Of a DNA stretch of 64,000 nucleotides, positions 13,301 through 41,444 are shown one piece after another (the first letter of the stretch is position 1; every line of letters starts with the position of its first letter). The position numbers and the translations under genes were made by a program. The notes under the pieces are model-generated. The model worked only from the letters and a program-made list of their open reading frames with translations. It ran no database searches and had not been told where the DNA came from. Source of the stretch: Exaiptasia diaphana. Lineage: Eukaryota > Cnidaria > Anthozoa > Actiniaria > Aiptasiidae. The stretch covers positions 345,619-409,618 of the forward strand of contig NW_018388103.1 of NCBI RefSeq assembly GCF_001417965.1. Direction: 5' to 3'.

Positions 13301-14485
13301 AAGAGCTTTTAGTTTTTGCACAGTGAGGTCAAGCTTAGGTCTTAGGAATTGAGTTAAAAAACGGGAGCAAATTGCAAGATTTAAATCCGGCAAAACACTC
13401 AACATTGTTGATCTAAACAGCACCACAAACAAAGTACTTTGAGCTCTGGAGTACGCTGATCTCGTGAAATACTTTCAAATATCATAAAATGACCCAACAC
13501 CTCCGCCCCTACTCGACACGATATGCTCTGTACACGAATCGATAGTAGAATCAAGAAGGTTGTTTTTCTTTCAAGGTACGAATTTGATGTCTTAATCCTT
13601 CTTAAAATATGAAAACTCTCTTTAAGTCCTTCTCTTTTATCTGGGAGAACAAAGTCGTACCCTTGAAGGCTTAGGGGGGCGAACCTTCATGCCCTTCCAT
13701 TGTCTCTACTCAATTACGCAAAGCTGCAAAGATGGCTGATAAATGATTGCTGTGTGTCGACTCTTATGTTCGCTAAAGAGGCAAATCTTACTAGAATCAT
13801 GTGGCATTAGCATAGTGGAAAATCCATGGAATAAACACGCTGGTAGATTTTCATGGGAGCTTTTGAATTATATATTATCCTATCAACGCCACATCAAGCA
13901 ATAGCGAGATCTTTTACCATGTTAAATAGCTATCGACACAACGCTCATCGACCGACTGTAATCACTATTAATTAACGTTGCGTCTACGCGCGGACCCGTC
14001 CTGCCATCGGTCTCATGTTTTTCATTCGTACTGATAATCTACCAAAGGTTTTTATTGGCCGAGAATGTTCTTAGGATTAGCTTGAAGACACCGAGTGTCA
14101 TATTAATTGATCCCTAAGGATTTTTCATTGATTCTAATTAAGAATTCCTTTGTGTTGTGGGGTTTTGCGAATAACCGATCATAGTAGATGTAATCTTTGT
14201 GAGTAACATCTCGGGCACCTCGGCTATAATGCTAACGAATGTGACGTCAATGAAGCTTTGACAAAACCAAGTGCTATTTTCATTCCCCTAGGCTGACCAA
14301 TTACAGCTCGTTAAATAGTAAACAAAAGTACAACAAGCATAAGAAAGGAGCCTTTGTCAATGTCTCAACAAGCACGCATGCTTAGGTTATGATCGCTCGC
14401 TGCGTACTCTTGGCAGCAGGTTACCCTGTCGACTGTTACCTCTTACTACACATATATAGAGCCCTTGCAAACGACTAGGTAGTTC

Positions 14486-14510
14486 GCCGGAAGTGCGTCC
14501 GCTCTTCCTG
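14486..14510. promoter_or_regulatory. Paired ETS-like sites upstream of FGFR
   Basis: GCCGGAAGTG at 14486-14495 matches the high-affinity ETS core, and CTTCCTG at 14504-14510 is a second ETS-type site in the opposite orientation. They lie about 800 bp upstream of the FGFR start codon, just after a TATATA stretch near 14452. ETS factors are common ERK targets. Function here is unproven and such motifs occur by chance. Confidence 0.3.
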
Positions 14511-15293
14511 TGATGTTATTCGATCTCACGGTATGAACCCAACCTTGTCAAGCGACTGTCAATAAATGCACTAATTATAATGCTTCATTGGATCGTATTG
14601 TTCATTCTATCATACCCCAAAGCAAGGTCATTATGACAACTCACAACCAAAGATAACTCACTGCCTCTAAGAAGACATTTCTGATAATCGTTCAAAACAT
14701 TTTTAAGTGCAGCCCAAGGAGTGAATAGCTCGATATTGTCCAGAAGCACTGGGATCGAGTAAGATCTGGTACAGAAATAGGGTAGTGTGTGGGCAAGTTT
14801 CTGCTCAGACTGTCAGAGTCCTCAGGAAGTCAGAACATTCTTTCTCGTCCTCGTGTCCTCTCCGTCAAGATCTGACTCGGTGCCCTTCCGCTCTAGCTTG
14901 CAATCTTCAGGGACTATTCGAGTACTTTTGGTATAACTCTTTCGTTGGGACAACTAATTGAAGTGTCAGGAACATAGTGTGTCACTGATTTAGTAGGTGT
15001 TGCATTCTTTGGCCAACTTCATGAATAATTCGACGGTCATACATAGTGTAAACAGCTCTGAACGTGACTTGTAAAGCTAAACAAATTCATATTCAGAGTA
15101 GAAGAGTGAGGGTGATCGCATGATCGATACTACCTTACAACTACACCGTACGAAATGATGGATTTACTCATTCAGGTTTCGTAACGTTTCAGGACAGACT
15201 GGACAATGCTTGAAAACCAAGTAAGATTATTTGAAGATTGAATCAAAAACACAGAATTCGGATGGCTGGTTAAACCCCCGGTTCTCTACCACA

Positions 15294-30685
<15,392 letters not shown>

Positions 30686-31172
30686 CGTCCGTGGTCCTGG
30701 CCAAGCGGTCAGCGTGATATCTATGCGACTAAGGACCTACACGTGTGGGATATGCGCAGGTCTTTCCTCAAGAGCATGCGCTATACAGTTTTTCATCAAT
30801 TCAGCGGAGGTTTACTGGAAAAATGACTACTATTGTACCGCAAAAGAGGAGAATAATTTACTTGAAAATTCAGAGATGAAATCATGAACAAACTACTTCA
30901 TCCAGTGGGGTATAGAATCAAGTAGAGCTTGCGCAGTAAGACTTAATGAACCAAGCTTTGCCTCACCTCACCCTCCTAAGTATCTTAACTGGTACTCATT
31001 TATCTCATCTATTTTATGGGAAAGGTTGATCAGTAACTGCATAAAAATATGATTACTATTGGAGTGGAAAAGATCTTTTTATGATATAGTGAGTGATACC
31101 TTTGAACACAACGGCCATCTTGAATTCAGGAGTGAAGCTCGCCCACTTGTGCGAGGTGGCCACTGAAAACGA

Positions 31173-31178
31173 AATAAA
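31173..31178 (+). terminator. FGFR: Candidate FGFR polyadenylation signal
   Basis: AATAAA lies about 490 bp after the FGFR stop codon and is followed by T-rich sequence. No better hexamer was noted between the stop and this site. Confidence 0.4.
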
Positions 31179-31650
31179 AATCATTAGACTTTTTATTTTT
31201 ACCGAGTGACTGAATGTTTAATAATTAGTTAGTAAAATTTGTATAAAGGAAAGATTTGTATAAATAGTCGGAAAGAATATGGAATGATACAAATATACAA
31301 ATATACTTCATTTTTAAGAAAGTAAAAACATAAAGTAAAGAAATTCAAGAGTGGATTAATATAGTGAAGTTTTATGCTTTCATAAGGCTGTTTAGATATT
31401 GTGCAGTCGCGTTTACTCTAACTAAAGCATAACTAAATTGTTCACAAATTATTTTTTTCAATGATCACAAAATTGCTGAAAACAATTAGTGGGGAATTTT
31501 CTTGGGAACTCTGGTCAGTGGTAATGCACTGCAACTTTCCTTTTTAAAAATATGAATATTTTTGGGAAATGAGAAAAGGAGTAAGGGAAAGGAAAGGGAA
31601 GTAGACAGAAAAATGAGAGAAATGAAGATTAAAATGGTCATGAATGCAAA

Positions 31651-31923
31651 GCCTGGTTTCCAAATAATCGCACGAATTGCTAGCAAATATGTCCAGTCCA
31701 ACTAGTCGATGAACTTGAAGCCTTTCTAAAGTGTACAATTCTGATAGAACGTTCGCGATCGTTTGGATGGAAATAAAATCGATCGCGATTCTCCCACTTG
31801 TCTGAATCACCCGCAATCATGAAAATGCGCTTTCAACTGACTTAACGCGCTTAACACTGATAATTGAATAACTCTCGATTGAAATGATGATAGCAATTCG
31901 AGCGATTGTATGAAAACCACGCC
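31651..31923. mobile_element. MITE with GTGGTTTTC...AATTGCT ends
   Basis: The left end (TGGTTTCCAAATAATCGCAC, then GAATTGCT) and the right end, read in reverse complement (TGGTTTTCATACAATCGCTC, then GAATTGCT), form inverted repeats of about 30 bp. The element spans about 273 bp just past the FGFR 3'UTR. No transposase is present and no clear target duplication was found. Confidence 0.5.
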
Positions 31924-32399
31924 ATATTTCTTGGCCTCTATATACGTAGTGTATTATATATGTATATTGATATATCAAATAAAACTACATTAGTTGTATT
32001 ATATTGATAACTAAGGACAGTTTTAAAGCTACTGAATCTATCTGTATGGTTCAACGATATTAAAATACTTCTTTGCACAAAAGGAAATAGGTTTTATTGA
32101 CTGAGTTTGTGCGGTGATTGAGCATCTTACCCCTCCTTTAGGTTGTCCCTTCGCTCCACCCCTGTGAAAATCGCGGGAACCCCTTCCCAAGGATTGGATG
32201 AACTCAGAATCCACTATTGAATTTGATCGATAATCTACTAAAATTATCATTTCCATACTTCCAGAAATCTGATATTACAATAACTAGAAAACTCTTAGCC
32301 TTACGTAATATCGGTATTGTTATCTTCGTGATAATTACCAGAAAAGGGGGGAATAGTTGAACAGGTGCATTGCGGCAATGGCCGGGTGATTCGTATCAT

Positions 32400-32520
32400 A
32401 ACAATGGACAGATTTAAGCGTAATTACATAAGTGTGCGTACGTAATTGTTTGCGTGTTAACGACGTAAAGTATGTAATTGTTTGCGTGTCAACGACGTAA
32501 AGTTTACGTAAAGTATTTTA
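32400..32520 (+). repeat. TACGTAA-rich stretch with a short tandem duplication
   Basis: GTAATTGTTTGCGTGTYAAC followed by GACGTAAAGT occurs twice in succession (about 32442-32472 and 32474-32503) inside a region dense in ACGTAA motifs. It resembles the TACGTA-rich tracts at 8740-8860 and 59400-59940. Confidence 0.5.
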
Positions 32521-34011
32521 ATAAAATTTAATAGCATTAATTTTAAGTCTTATTACGGTAATAAGCGCTTCGAGTGGTTTCCCTTAAGTCAAGAAGAGAT
32601 TCTAGATTATTCCGGCTACGAAATCCCCCAGAGATGTAATTAATTGCTAACCATGAATCCCGTAAGTGCGCAATGTAGCACATTGTTGTACGGTACCGAT
32701 GTGTGGGTTGTCATGAGATTAATTGGCTTAATTATACACTAGTACGTCAAAGCATACGTTATAACCAATAATAATCTTTGCTTTATAAGACCAACTACCA
32801 AATGCGAAAAACGAAATGAATAAAATACAAAAAGAAGTAGACAATAAGCTAAGTGTAGCAGTGCATCTGCAAAAGAAATAAAAAGATAATAGTAAATAAG
32901 ACGTTTCCGTCAATATATATGGGAGAGTGATTACCAGAACGCATGCGCAAGCCTTTATAATTCATATTACATTTAATGAACAATGAAAAAGGATGGGAGT
33001 GGACTGTAAACAAGTGTAATAGAAAATGCTCGAAACGAGAAACCCACTGCGCTACACTCCTCTGTCCTGGTTTTCAATCACTCCATTGATCTGATTTAAG
33101 ACCGGCGGCCATTACGTGATGTTGCTTAATAATTAGCAGTAGATTTAATGAGAAATCTTTAGTTTCCAGTACCATCGACATGCTGCCGTGACGTAAACTG
33201 AAATGGAGTAATTACTCGCGACAATCATGGGGTTTCTATTAGTACCTGGTCTTACAACGATCCTAGTCTCAAAGATCTTTAAAACAAAGATTCTTCATCA
33301 ATAGTCAGTGTCTCTGAATATATCTCAGTTAAAACAAGCCGGTTTAGTGCCTTTCCATTCATTCAAGTCTTTGAGTTTAGACATGTCTCTCGTCTAAAAA
33401 TGTGAATAGCATTTGAAGCGCGCCTGAAGGCTTTACTGAAGACCAATTCGCTGATTTGATCCTGAATTTCATGTATTATTATTTTACTTATGAATAATTA
33501 AGAATGAGAGTTCAATAAAACAGGCAAATTAGACGTAGATTTTAAATTAAGAAATACTGATTTGCTACCGAAGGCTACATGTGTGACTGATTGATAAGGC
33601 TTTTTTCTCAGTTAAACCAAAGATATTTGGTTGGGAAATTATTTATGGACTTAATATTATGAAAGATCTTGGAATTATCAATGTTTATGTTGAAAAGTGC
33701 ATGGGAAAGAAATCTTAAACCGCAAATAATCCTTGAAAGCATCTATATAGAATGGTATATAATGTTTTTTTTTACAAGTTGATTTATAATATCAGCACCG
33801 GCGAGACAGGAAGGACCGTTTTCAGAATTGAATTAAAATAGCAATCATTTTACTACTGAAATCTGTCGATCGTGACTTGCCTTCGCATCAAACTGTGCTA
33901 GGGAAAATAAAGAAGAAAAGGTATCATTTTAAATGGTAAGTTGAACATGTTATTCCTATTATTTCATAAGTAATTGTTGATTGAGCTACAATTAAGTCAT
34001 ATTTGATATTT

Positions 34012-34273
34012 TTAAGACCAAAGGGCGATCAGTCAAATCGCCGATAATTTTCAGTCTGAAATCAGCGGAATCTCTGTAAAAAATGTCCTTTCCCACGAAA
34101 GTGCGGCTATATTGTCTCATAATAGGGACGGTCATGAAAAGACACGAAAAGCCCGTTTCTCGTGGCGATCGTCGCGCGATCCCTTTGCCTGAGTTTCGAA
34201 CATGCTTGAAAATTATCTGCATCTTCGCGGCGATTATCGCGCTACAAAAATCGCAAGTGTAATCGGGCCTTAA
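34012..34273. mobile_element. CG-rich MITE with TCGCAAGTGT-type ends, copy 2
   Basis: The right end (AAAAATCGCAAGTGTAATCG, then GGCCTTAA) matches the right end of the 10166-10386 element. An internal block of about 48 bp, containing TTTGCCTGAGTTTCGAACAT, matches the other copy in reverse complement. The left limit, near a TTAAGACC, is uncertain; TTAA at both edges would hint at a TTAA target but is not secure. Confidence 0.5.
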
Positions 34274-37200
34274 GTGCCACTGTTATCAACGACGATTTTC
34301 TCAGGCAAAAAAGATTAATTAACGCGTAAAACGCACTTATAGTAAAACAAATCTTATTTAGAACGAACAACGAAGAATATATCAGACACCCCGCACAATC
34401 AAAACCTATAATATTCGACGGTTTTGAATGTTTGTCAAGTTGTGGCGCGAAACTCGTTCTGTAAGGATCTTTAGTGAATGTTTGTTAGGAGCGCAATTAG
34501 CTTATTGAAACATTACTTATTTAGCCCACAAAGAAGTAAAGCCACATTACTTATTGTAGAAACTGATTTCTACACTTTAGTCAGTTTCGTTAAGGGGAGC
34601 ATCTATGTAAAAATACCTAAAAACTCACAATAGTAAAAGAACTTTCGATTTCGAGGGTACAATGCAAAACGTAAGTGGACTGGATTTCTAGCATGCGTCC
34701 ATAAACCTGTATGTCATAGAACGCCTTGTACTATGGTCATGGCCAACTTGTCAATCGAAAGTGAAAGCCATCAAAACTACGAATAAAAATAGTTACATAG
34801 ACATAAAAGAAATAAAATGGAATCATTGCCTTCTACAGGTGTCACGGGTTTATCATGAATTTCACGGATTTTGCGAATGAACTCTGTTTCACAGGTTTTC
34901 AGCACCAGCATCCGGCATTCTTTGTACCAACCCAACCATAATTCAATGATGCTTCTTATTTGACGAAACCGTACATTCGGAAACTGGAGAACAGACCGGA
35001 ACGGCTTCCGGACACTGATTGTAAACCTGTCACTTTGTGATTCGATTCAGTACATTCCACTTGCTTTAATACACCATTGGGTCCATTGGGAATGCATTCC
35101 AACTATCAAGGAGGAGCATGATTACAAAAGAACAATCTGCCAATAAAGTATCTATCAGAAGTAACAAATTTTCAGTGATCTAATGATATAGACGGCAGTC
35201 ACTGACAAGATAGATATCAGAATTCAGTGCGCAATTGTAAGCAACACCACTGGTAAGTTTGAAAAATCCCTACGAGGTATTTTCCGTGCCAAAAAAAATA
35301 GAGAACTTAAGTAAAGTGGACTTTAGTTGTTGGTTCGGGTCGACGGCAGTAAAAAGGATCGAAGTTCACATGTTCATTGAGCAAATTTACCTTTATGATA
35401 TTTTTTCTGGATATTTGATTTGAATTCGTATAAGCGAAGGTTCCGCGATACGCGTATACATCGAGAGGAGCCGTCAGTTGTGTTTAGACTTAGCTAACAG
35501 TATTCACCAATTTTTTATCCTGAGATGTGTTAAATCTTAAGTAAAATTTTATAGATCACTGTAATATTGCATACAGATACAAGAATTGACCAAAGACAAC
35601 GAATAATATATATTAACCCAAGTACAGTAAACTGCTATGATACACAAATGCATATCTTCTAGGACGCTTTCACAAAATTTACTAAAACACTTACTAAACA
35701 ATTAAACAGCAAGTTTGTCCGCATCATAATTGACTGCATCAATTTTGCTTTTATTCACTTTCTTAGTTCAAGTGGGTAAAGTTTTTGACCCTGTTCCATG
35801 TTCCAAAGCACCTCCCTCCCTGTTTGCTTAGCACAAAGAGAACTCTATAGAGAGCGCACCTGAACTGCAAATAAACTCCTCTTTGCACAATCCAAATTGT
35901 AACAATGTTAGCAAAGCAATTGTACAAAATTTCAGTTGGATCTTTATTTAGATTAAGAGAAAGACCACCAAAACACACCACTTCAAAGCGCATGAAAAAT
36001 CAAATAACATTCCTCGCACTGAAGGTCTTAATAGGGCGTTTGTGAAGTCAATCATACATTTTGAGAAGCTGTCAGTTCAGAGAGAAAGAGCGAAAACACG
36101 GAAAAACTTACTGAGCCAAATGGCTTCTGAACATCCGTTCCCAACCGTCCCTCGCTCAGTCGGGGAATCTTCCTTTTTCTTTTCGCACTGTGCATATTGA
36201 TTTACTAAATTTCAGCACAATTGCTTTTCTAATCACAGAAATATTATTAAAATGTAATAATCGATTTATCGGTTTTTAGAAACTTTTTCTTGACATCGCG
36301 CTTTTCTTTGGAAGACGCCCATTTTTGCCTTCAAATAACTGAAAGTAGAGGTGCTTTTGCCGTGATCAAACTCTCTCGTTATGCAAACATTCTGTGCGTT
36401 ATTGACATCGAGTGTGTGCTGTGCAAGGCGAAAATGATCAAGCTGTACTCTTTACAAGAGCTGTGTGCAGGAAGTTTTGTCGCGCAAATTTCAGTGTAAG
36501 GTATTAAGGGGGCTCGTTCACCATTTGATGTGCACCGCCTCTTTATTAAACCTATGAAACTTATATAATCCAATTTTTAATAAAATAAACAAGTATGCAG
36601 ATTGTAGAAGTCACAGTGCTTATTAACTCTATCAGATAATCAAGCAATTTATAAGAAAATGAAACGACTGTTTAGTATATTTACATAATGAAGACGCCAT
36701 GATCAGTTTAAGCCGATATTTAAGCATGTACGCGCTACAAACAGGAAGAGATAGGCTTATAAAAGCCCCTTGAAGTCTACTACGCGTTACAATAATAATT
36801 ACACTCAAAAAACGAACGGAAACACTTGGTTATAAAAAGACATACATTCCCAATGCAGCCAAAAAAACATTCAAGCGAGAAGAAAGGAAATGGCCTCATA
36901 ACAACGTCGTAGCAGATCAAAAGGCCAAACTAGTGTAAACTTTAATAAAAACTATTTGCGGTTAACTTCGAAATTTTTTTGAATAACAAACTGGTGAATT
37001 CAGCACAAGGTCAACCATTGTCAGGGTAGTATTCTAACAGCGAGAAGGGCGATATAGTCATTTTAGGTGGGTTTCCGCTGAGTGGCAAGGGAATTTTCAC
37101 CGGAATCACCAGTGGTTGACCACGAGAATCAGTTAAAAAAATACAGCCCGTAAACAAAAGATTTGAAGCGTAAGCTTTTTCTTAGGTATAAATAACATCA

Positions 37201-39678
37201 TACTATTATTAAACTTTGTCGCAGTGTCGCAACAGATATGGCCGCCATCTTGAATTTTAATGTGCCCCAATGCTCAACATACAAACTTTTGCCCAGAACC
37301 TGAATAAAATGCCAAAATATTATCATTCTTTCATGAATAATTCTACGCGTTTAGTATTTTCTGAGTGTTCCTTATAAAAAAAAAAATTTCTTGTTTGAAT
37401 TATTTCATCCTGGATGACTGTGTTTTATTCAGTGATATAGAAAAGAGAAAATCTACGTGACTTGGACGTATAATGGGGCTTAAGAATTACAATCCATAAT
37501 TAACGTCAATTACACAGAACTAACTAAAATGACATTTTAAAGTTTTAGTAACGTGGCTCCCAAACTCTTGATGGTTTTGAGTCGTGCTGGGTTCCGGCGA
37601 CAACGGTGAGTTGTGAAAACTCTCCGTTCCAAAGAGGGTGTCTAGCCAAGAAAAAAATCTATCTTCAGAAACCTTTTACAAAGGCAAAATTGTTATTTTT
37701 GGATATTATTTGTCTGGATTAACTTTCGCAAAGGTGTGAAATATAATATTGAATTGTGTAAACCTTTTTGCCTTCCAAATGTTGTGATATTATTACTGTA
37801 GTTCATGCATTTAATCTCAAAGACCCGTTCATCCAAATTACGAAACAAAGTATTTGCTCCCTAAATGCCACTAGATTTTTTGATATCTTAAAACATGAAG
37901 ATGTCAGTTCAACATATTGTGACTAGAATACCATTTAAAACAGTTTCAGTGCTAAGACTTTAAATGATCGGCTTGAAGCTCCTGACACGTTTTGGATTCT
38001 AAGTAGAAAGAAAGTTCAAAGACATATCTACAGATAAATCATCGCACGTATTTACGTTTTTACTAAGTTGCTGTTATTTTTACCATAATTAACTGTGTTT
38101 TTACAAAGCCTCAGGTAGCGATTTCCTTCGATTCTTCCCATGACTAGCAACAAGCAGCAGAGACAATTAGAGTATGTTAATTTATTCAAGTCCTCTTATA
38201 ACAGTTATTGTTGATAATTATATGTTAGACATGTTCTTTTAAATCAGCTTGGGGCTATTTGAGTGTCAAAGTTAACTAAACTTTTGACATGAAATTGTCA
38301 ATGGGCTAAGCAAACCAACACTTTACATTCCCATTCCATTGTTGTTATTCTGGGTCTGAAACCATCTGAGATAGCGAAAAAAGGACGCTTTTAATGCTTC
38401 AAGCGTCGACATCTTCGTTAAGAATCTTTTTGTTATAGTAAGAATGAAATAAAATTGAATAATAGACATGCGTGAGATAAGGGTACATTTGAATACAAAC
38501 AATAGAGAACTAATCTTCATTCAGCGCTCATAGTGATGGCGGTGCCTTTGACCGTGTCTAAAACGAACCTTAAAGATATTGTTCTCTGTACCGTGAATTT
38601 GCGCAATTCTTTCTTTCTTTTCGTTAGAGAACCTCAAGCCTTCGTTCTTGTTCTGTTTTGAATACTACGGGTCCTGGCGGGTCAGCGGAGTCTAGAGGGT
38701 TAATGTCACGGGATGCTATCGGCAGTGCACGGCAAATCGAACTCTCTAGAAGACACGATATGATTGAACACCGGAAATAATATTGTATTTGAACAGATTC
38801 AAAAGTCCTTATTGTTTTCGCGTATTGATAAATTCAATATAACGCTTTGTAATGTTATGATAAGGCACTATATGAAGCAATGTACATATATTCTTGACGC
38901 TACACCGTTAAAATTGGAACTTTTGGCTGGATAAGAGGTACGCGGGATTATTCTTACGGTATCCAGATATTTATAACATTTTGAGCATCTAAACTAAAAC
39001 AGCGAGTCTCAGTCATGATGTGTTTGTTAAGCTATTTAGTTAACACATCTTTATAGCCAACGCATTTTACTAAATTTTCTATATTTGATGAACTAAAAAA
39101 AGCCCAGGTTCCTTCTTAAGCCAACAATTGCATTTCCTCCAAATGTGTTTTGAATTTAAACTTTCCAAGCCCTTTGGCTTTTCATAGGATATCGGAATTT
39201 GACAGTTCGGAAGTTAGAACCGAGCAAGTGTCGGAAGTAAGGTAGCGGATTTTTTTTCATCATATCATCGGTATGGTATAGTTTTACATCATTAGCCTCT
39301 GACACAACGTAGCCCTGACCTTGTGCGCATCCACAACATACATGCGCGTTCACACTGATTACGTGTTTTCTAAGCAAAAAGCCTTAAATCAAAATCAAGA
39401 AGCCCAAAATGTAAACACAGCAACTGAGACCTGACAGATGAACAACTATCTGACAAACAGACGATTAGAAATTACAGTAACTTGAGGGATACGAATGCAG
39501 AAGCGCAGGATGTCGGGTTCTAGATTGCTCCCACGTATAGGATAATATGAACAGGAAAAAGAGGGATGACTAAGCCCCCTTTTGGATCTAGTGGAAGTGT
39601 TTTGGAATGACGATTATGTTAATCTGTCGGCGAAAACACAAATGAGTTCGTCTGGGGCTTTCTTATAGTAGAATAGTA

Positions 39679-39687
39679 ACCGGAAGT
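39679..39687 (+). promoter_or_regulatory. ETS consensus upstream of Sprouty
   Basis: ACCGGAAGT is a textbook high-affinity ETS site, about 1 kb before the Sprouty start codon. Sprouty genes are induced by ERK signalling in other animals and ETS factors are ERK effectors, so the placement is suggestive. A single 9-bp match is weak evidence. Confidence 0.3.
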
Positions 39688-40056
39688 GGGTTTGAGTGCA
39701 CCCGTCTGCCCCTAGCATATGTCTTCTTTGTTAGCACTCATCACAGAAGCTTTGGTTTTGCATTTGAACAACTACAGTATCTCGACTAATTAAAATAGCT
39801 TTTTTTCTCCCATAAAATATCACTTTAAATCGCAACAGTGATAGCGGACAATTAAAGCGAGTTGTTAAATTGTTCTTAAGTCAACGCTTATGTCAGAGGT
39901 AATCCCTCGGTTGGGTAACACTGCCTGAAAGTGGTAGTTACTGTCGATCAACTGACGACTTAGCCCGGGATGTATGTCAATCTTCGCATGTTAGTATAAT
40001 CGCTGTTATATGATAGATGGATATCTAAGCGGTCACCAGCGAAATAGGCGGTCTCG

Positions 40057-40064
40057 TGACGTCA
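40057..40064. promoter_or_regulatory. Perfect CRE palindrome upstream of Sprouty
   Basis: TGACGTCA, the full CREB/ATF site, lies about 370 bp before the inferred end of the Sprouty 5'UTR exon. CREB is also a MAPK-responsive factor. Function is unproven. Confidence 0.35.
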
Positions 40065-40426
40065 CCAAGCACACAAATAAAAAGCTCAAGAAAATAATAA
40101 GAGTGCCGAGGGGGCGGTGAGTTACGTTGTATTCTAACCATGGCAAACTGTCCACAAATCTCTTTATGTCGTTGCACCATGCGTGCTGTCTAGATTCCTG
40201 TCACGTTGATTTTATTCTCGCGCATTGTAAAATAACCTGAGACTCGCGATCACTTTAGACAAAAATCTACTGTACTATGTCCTCATGACATTCCTTCATT
40301 TCCTGAGTGCGTTGGCAGCATTGAGAGAACACGGAACTTTAGTGATTCGATTTGATTGAAACCTTTGGTGTCCCAGAGTTCAGACTAGTCCTCCGAGTTA
40401 AACTTTGATCACAAATGATCCCGTAG

Positions 40427-40583
40427 GTAAGATTGGGACGCACTGGTCTCGAGTAATACGATGCTCAAGATCGGGCCGTTGCTAAATATAAACCGTATTT
40501 AGATTAACGTAACGTCACTCGATGAAAGCTTTATTCGAATTCAGTGGTTTTCACAATGGTCTCATCGCTCTTTTTATTTACAG
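40427..40583 (+). other. SPRY: Probable 5'UTR intron of Sprouty
   Basis: A strong donor (CCGTAG|GTAAGA at 40427) and a strong acceptor (CTTTTTATTTACAG ending 40583) define a 157-bp intron about 125 bp before the start codon. It is inferred from splice-site quality only. Confidence 0.5.
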
Positions 40584-40709
40584 CGCTGTGATATACAACC
40601 AAGTCAACGCTTTCACTAACAGATGAAGCCTGTTCGAGATCGTGGAGCAGTGTTTAAGGGCACTTTGGGTGTTTGACGTTTTGCAAGAAGCACTTTTAGA
40701 GAGTGTTAC

Positions 40710-41444
40710 ATGGCGCTGGACGATAGAGTGACATTGCATGAGAACCCTTTCGAGAACCTAGTTGTTTGGGAAAAAAGACACCCAATTTCGACTTCGAAGC
40801 ATCGAGAAAGGACATGCGAAAAGCTAAAAACTATAAGTACAATTGTGCTTAAAGATGGAGACGAAAAAGATGACTACATAAGCGATTACTGTGTTCTTGT
40901 AGCGGCCACGAAAGATTCGAGTTCACAAGAAGGTCGATCGCGACCTGCATTGTTAAGTGACCGTGACCGTCCCCATTATTCCACCACTGGCTACAACACA
41001 TTCGCTAAGAAACACATTACAGGATCGTTATACGAACCACAAAAAGCTCCTTCCATAACTCCACAAAGGCCTACGACGATTCAACCAAGTTGTGGGTTAG
41101 AATTTCCAAAATATAATGACGATGAAAAGATATTTTGCTGCAATCGCGATATCGACTGTATTATAGACTATGCTACGTGCATGTGTTGCCTGAAAGGAGC
41201 CATGTATCACTGTACGAAAGATACTTATAATGAAGGGGACATGGCTGAGGACCCATGTACATGTGAGCACGATCCTTCAGCACGGTCGTGTGTTTGTAAA
41301 TGGGCGTGCATGGCAATTTGTTCGCTTTTCGTTCCCTGTATATTATGTTATCTACCAGCTAGAGGCTGTGCTAAAGTTTGTAAATGTTATAAGCAACACA
41401 GAACTGCGAAGAGACAACGGGGACGCATCAAAGTCCCTCCATGA
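40710..41444 (+). CDS. SPRY: Sprouty, intracellular inhibitor of FGF/Ras/ERK signalling
   Basis: A single coding exon of 244 residues. The C-terminal half (about 128-228) is a Sprouty domain, with over 20 cysteines in the family order: CIIDYATCMCCLKGAMYHCT, DPCTCEH, RSCVCKWACMAICSLFVPC and CYLPARGCAKVCKCY all match the palmitoylated, membrane-targeting region of animal Sproutys. The N-terminal half is divergent: I see no canonical NEYTEGP phospho-tyrosine motif, although tyrosines occur at DDYISDY (56, 60). No EVH1 or KBD domain is present, so it is Sprouty rather than Spred. Human Sproutys are 288-322 residues, so this one is short. Sproutys are induced by receptor tyrosine kinase signalling and feed back to reduce Ras/ERK output. 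It lies between an FGF receptor and an FGF ligand. The start Met is the first in frame. Confidence 0.92.
   Translation: MALDDRVTLHENPFENLVVWEKRHPISTSKHRERTCEKLKTISTIVLKDGDEKDDYISDYCVLVAATKDSSSQEGRSRPALLSDRDRPHYSTTGYNTFAKKHITGSLYEPQKAPSITPQRPTTIQPSCGLEFPKYNDDEKIFCCNRDIDCIIDYATCMCCLKGAMYHCTKDTYNEGDMAEDPCTCEHDPSARSCVCKWACMAICSLFVPCILCYLPARGCAKVCKCYKQHRTAKRQRGRIKVPP

Larger units (their letters stand above)
1944..15293. other. Intergenic region, repeat-rich, no supported gene
   Basis: About 13 kb between the TSP1 gene and the FGFR signal-peptide exon. It contains only short open frames without recognisable domains. Supported contents are the palindrome near 2985-3122, the poly-G repeat at 3325-3656, a diverged 120-bp direct repeat with a MITE at 4287-4421, a roughly 110-bp tandem repeat at 7395-7730, TACGTA-rich DNA at 8740-8860, and a MITE at 10166-10386. 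The last kilobase probably includes FGFR promoter or 5'UTR sequence. Confidence 0.6.
30686..40426. other. Intergenic region between FGFR and Sprouty
   Basis: Starts with the probable FGFR 3'UTR (AATAAA at 31173). It then holds a MITE (31651-31923), a TACGTAA-rich stretch (32400-32520), a second copy of the CG-rich MITE (about 34012-34273) and otherwise unassigned AT-rich DNA. Open frames here are short and without recognisable domains. The final 1.5 kb is the likely Sprouty promoter. Confidence 0.55.

Noticed and set aside
30695-30770. tRNA-like A-box (TGGCCAAGCGG) after the FGFR stop
   Set aside because: No B-box at the right distance and no cloverleaf pairing.
40710-41444. Spred instead of Sprouty
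   Set aside because: No EVH1 or KIT-binding domain before the cysteine-rich region.
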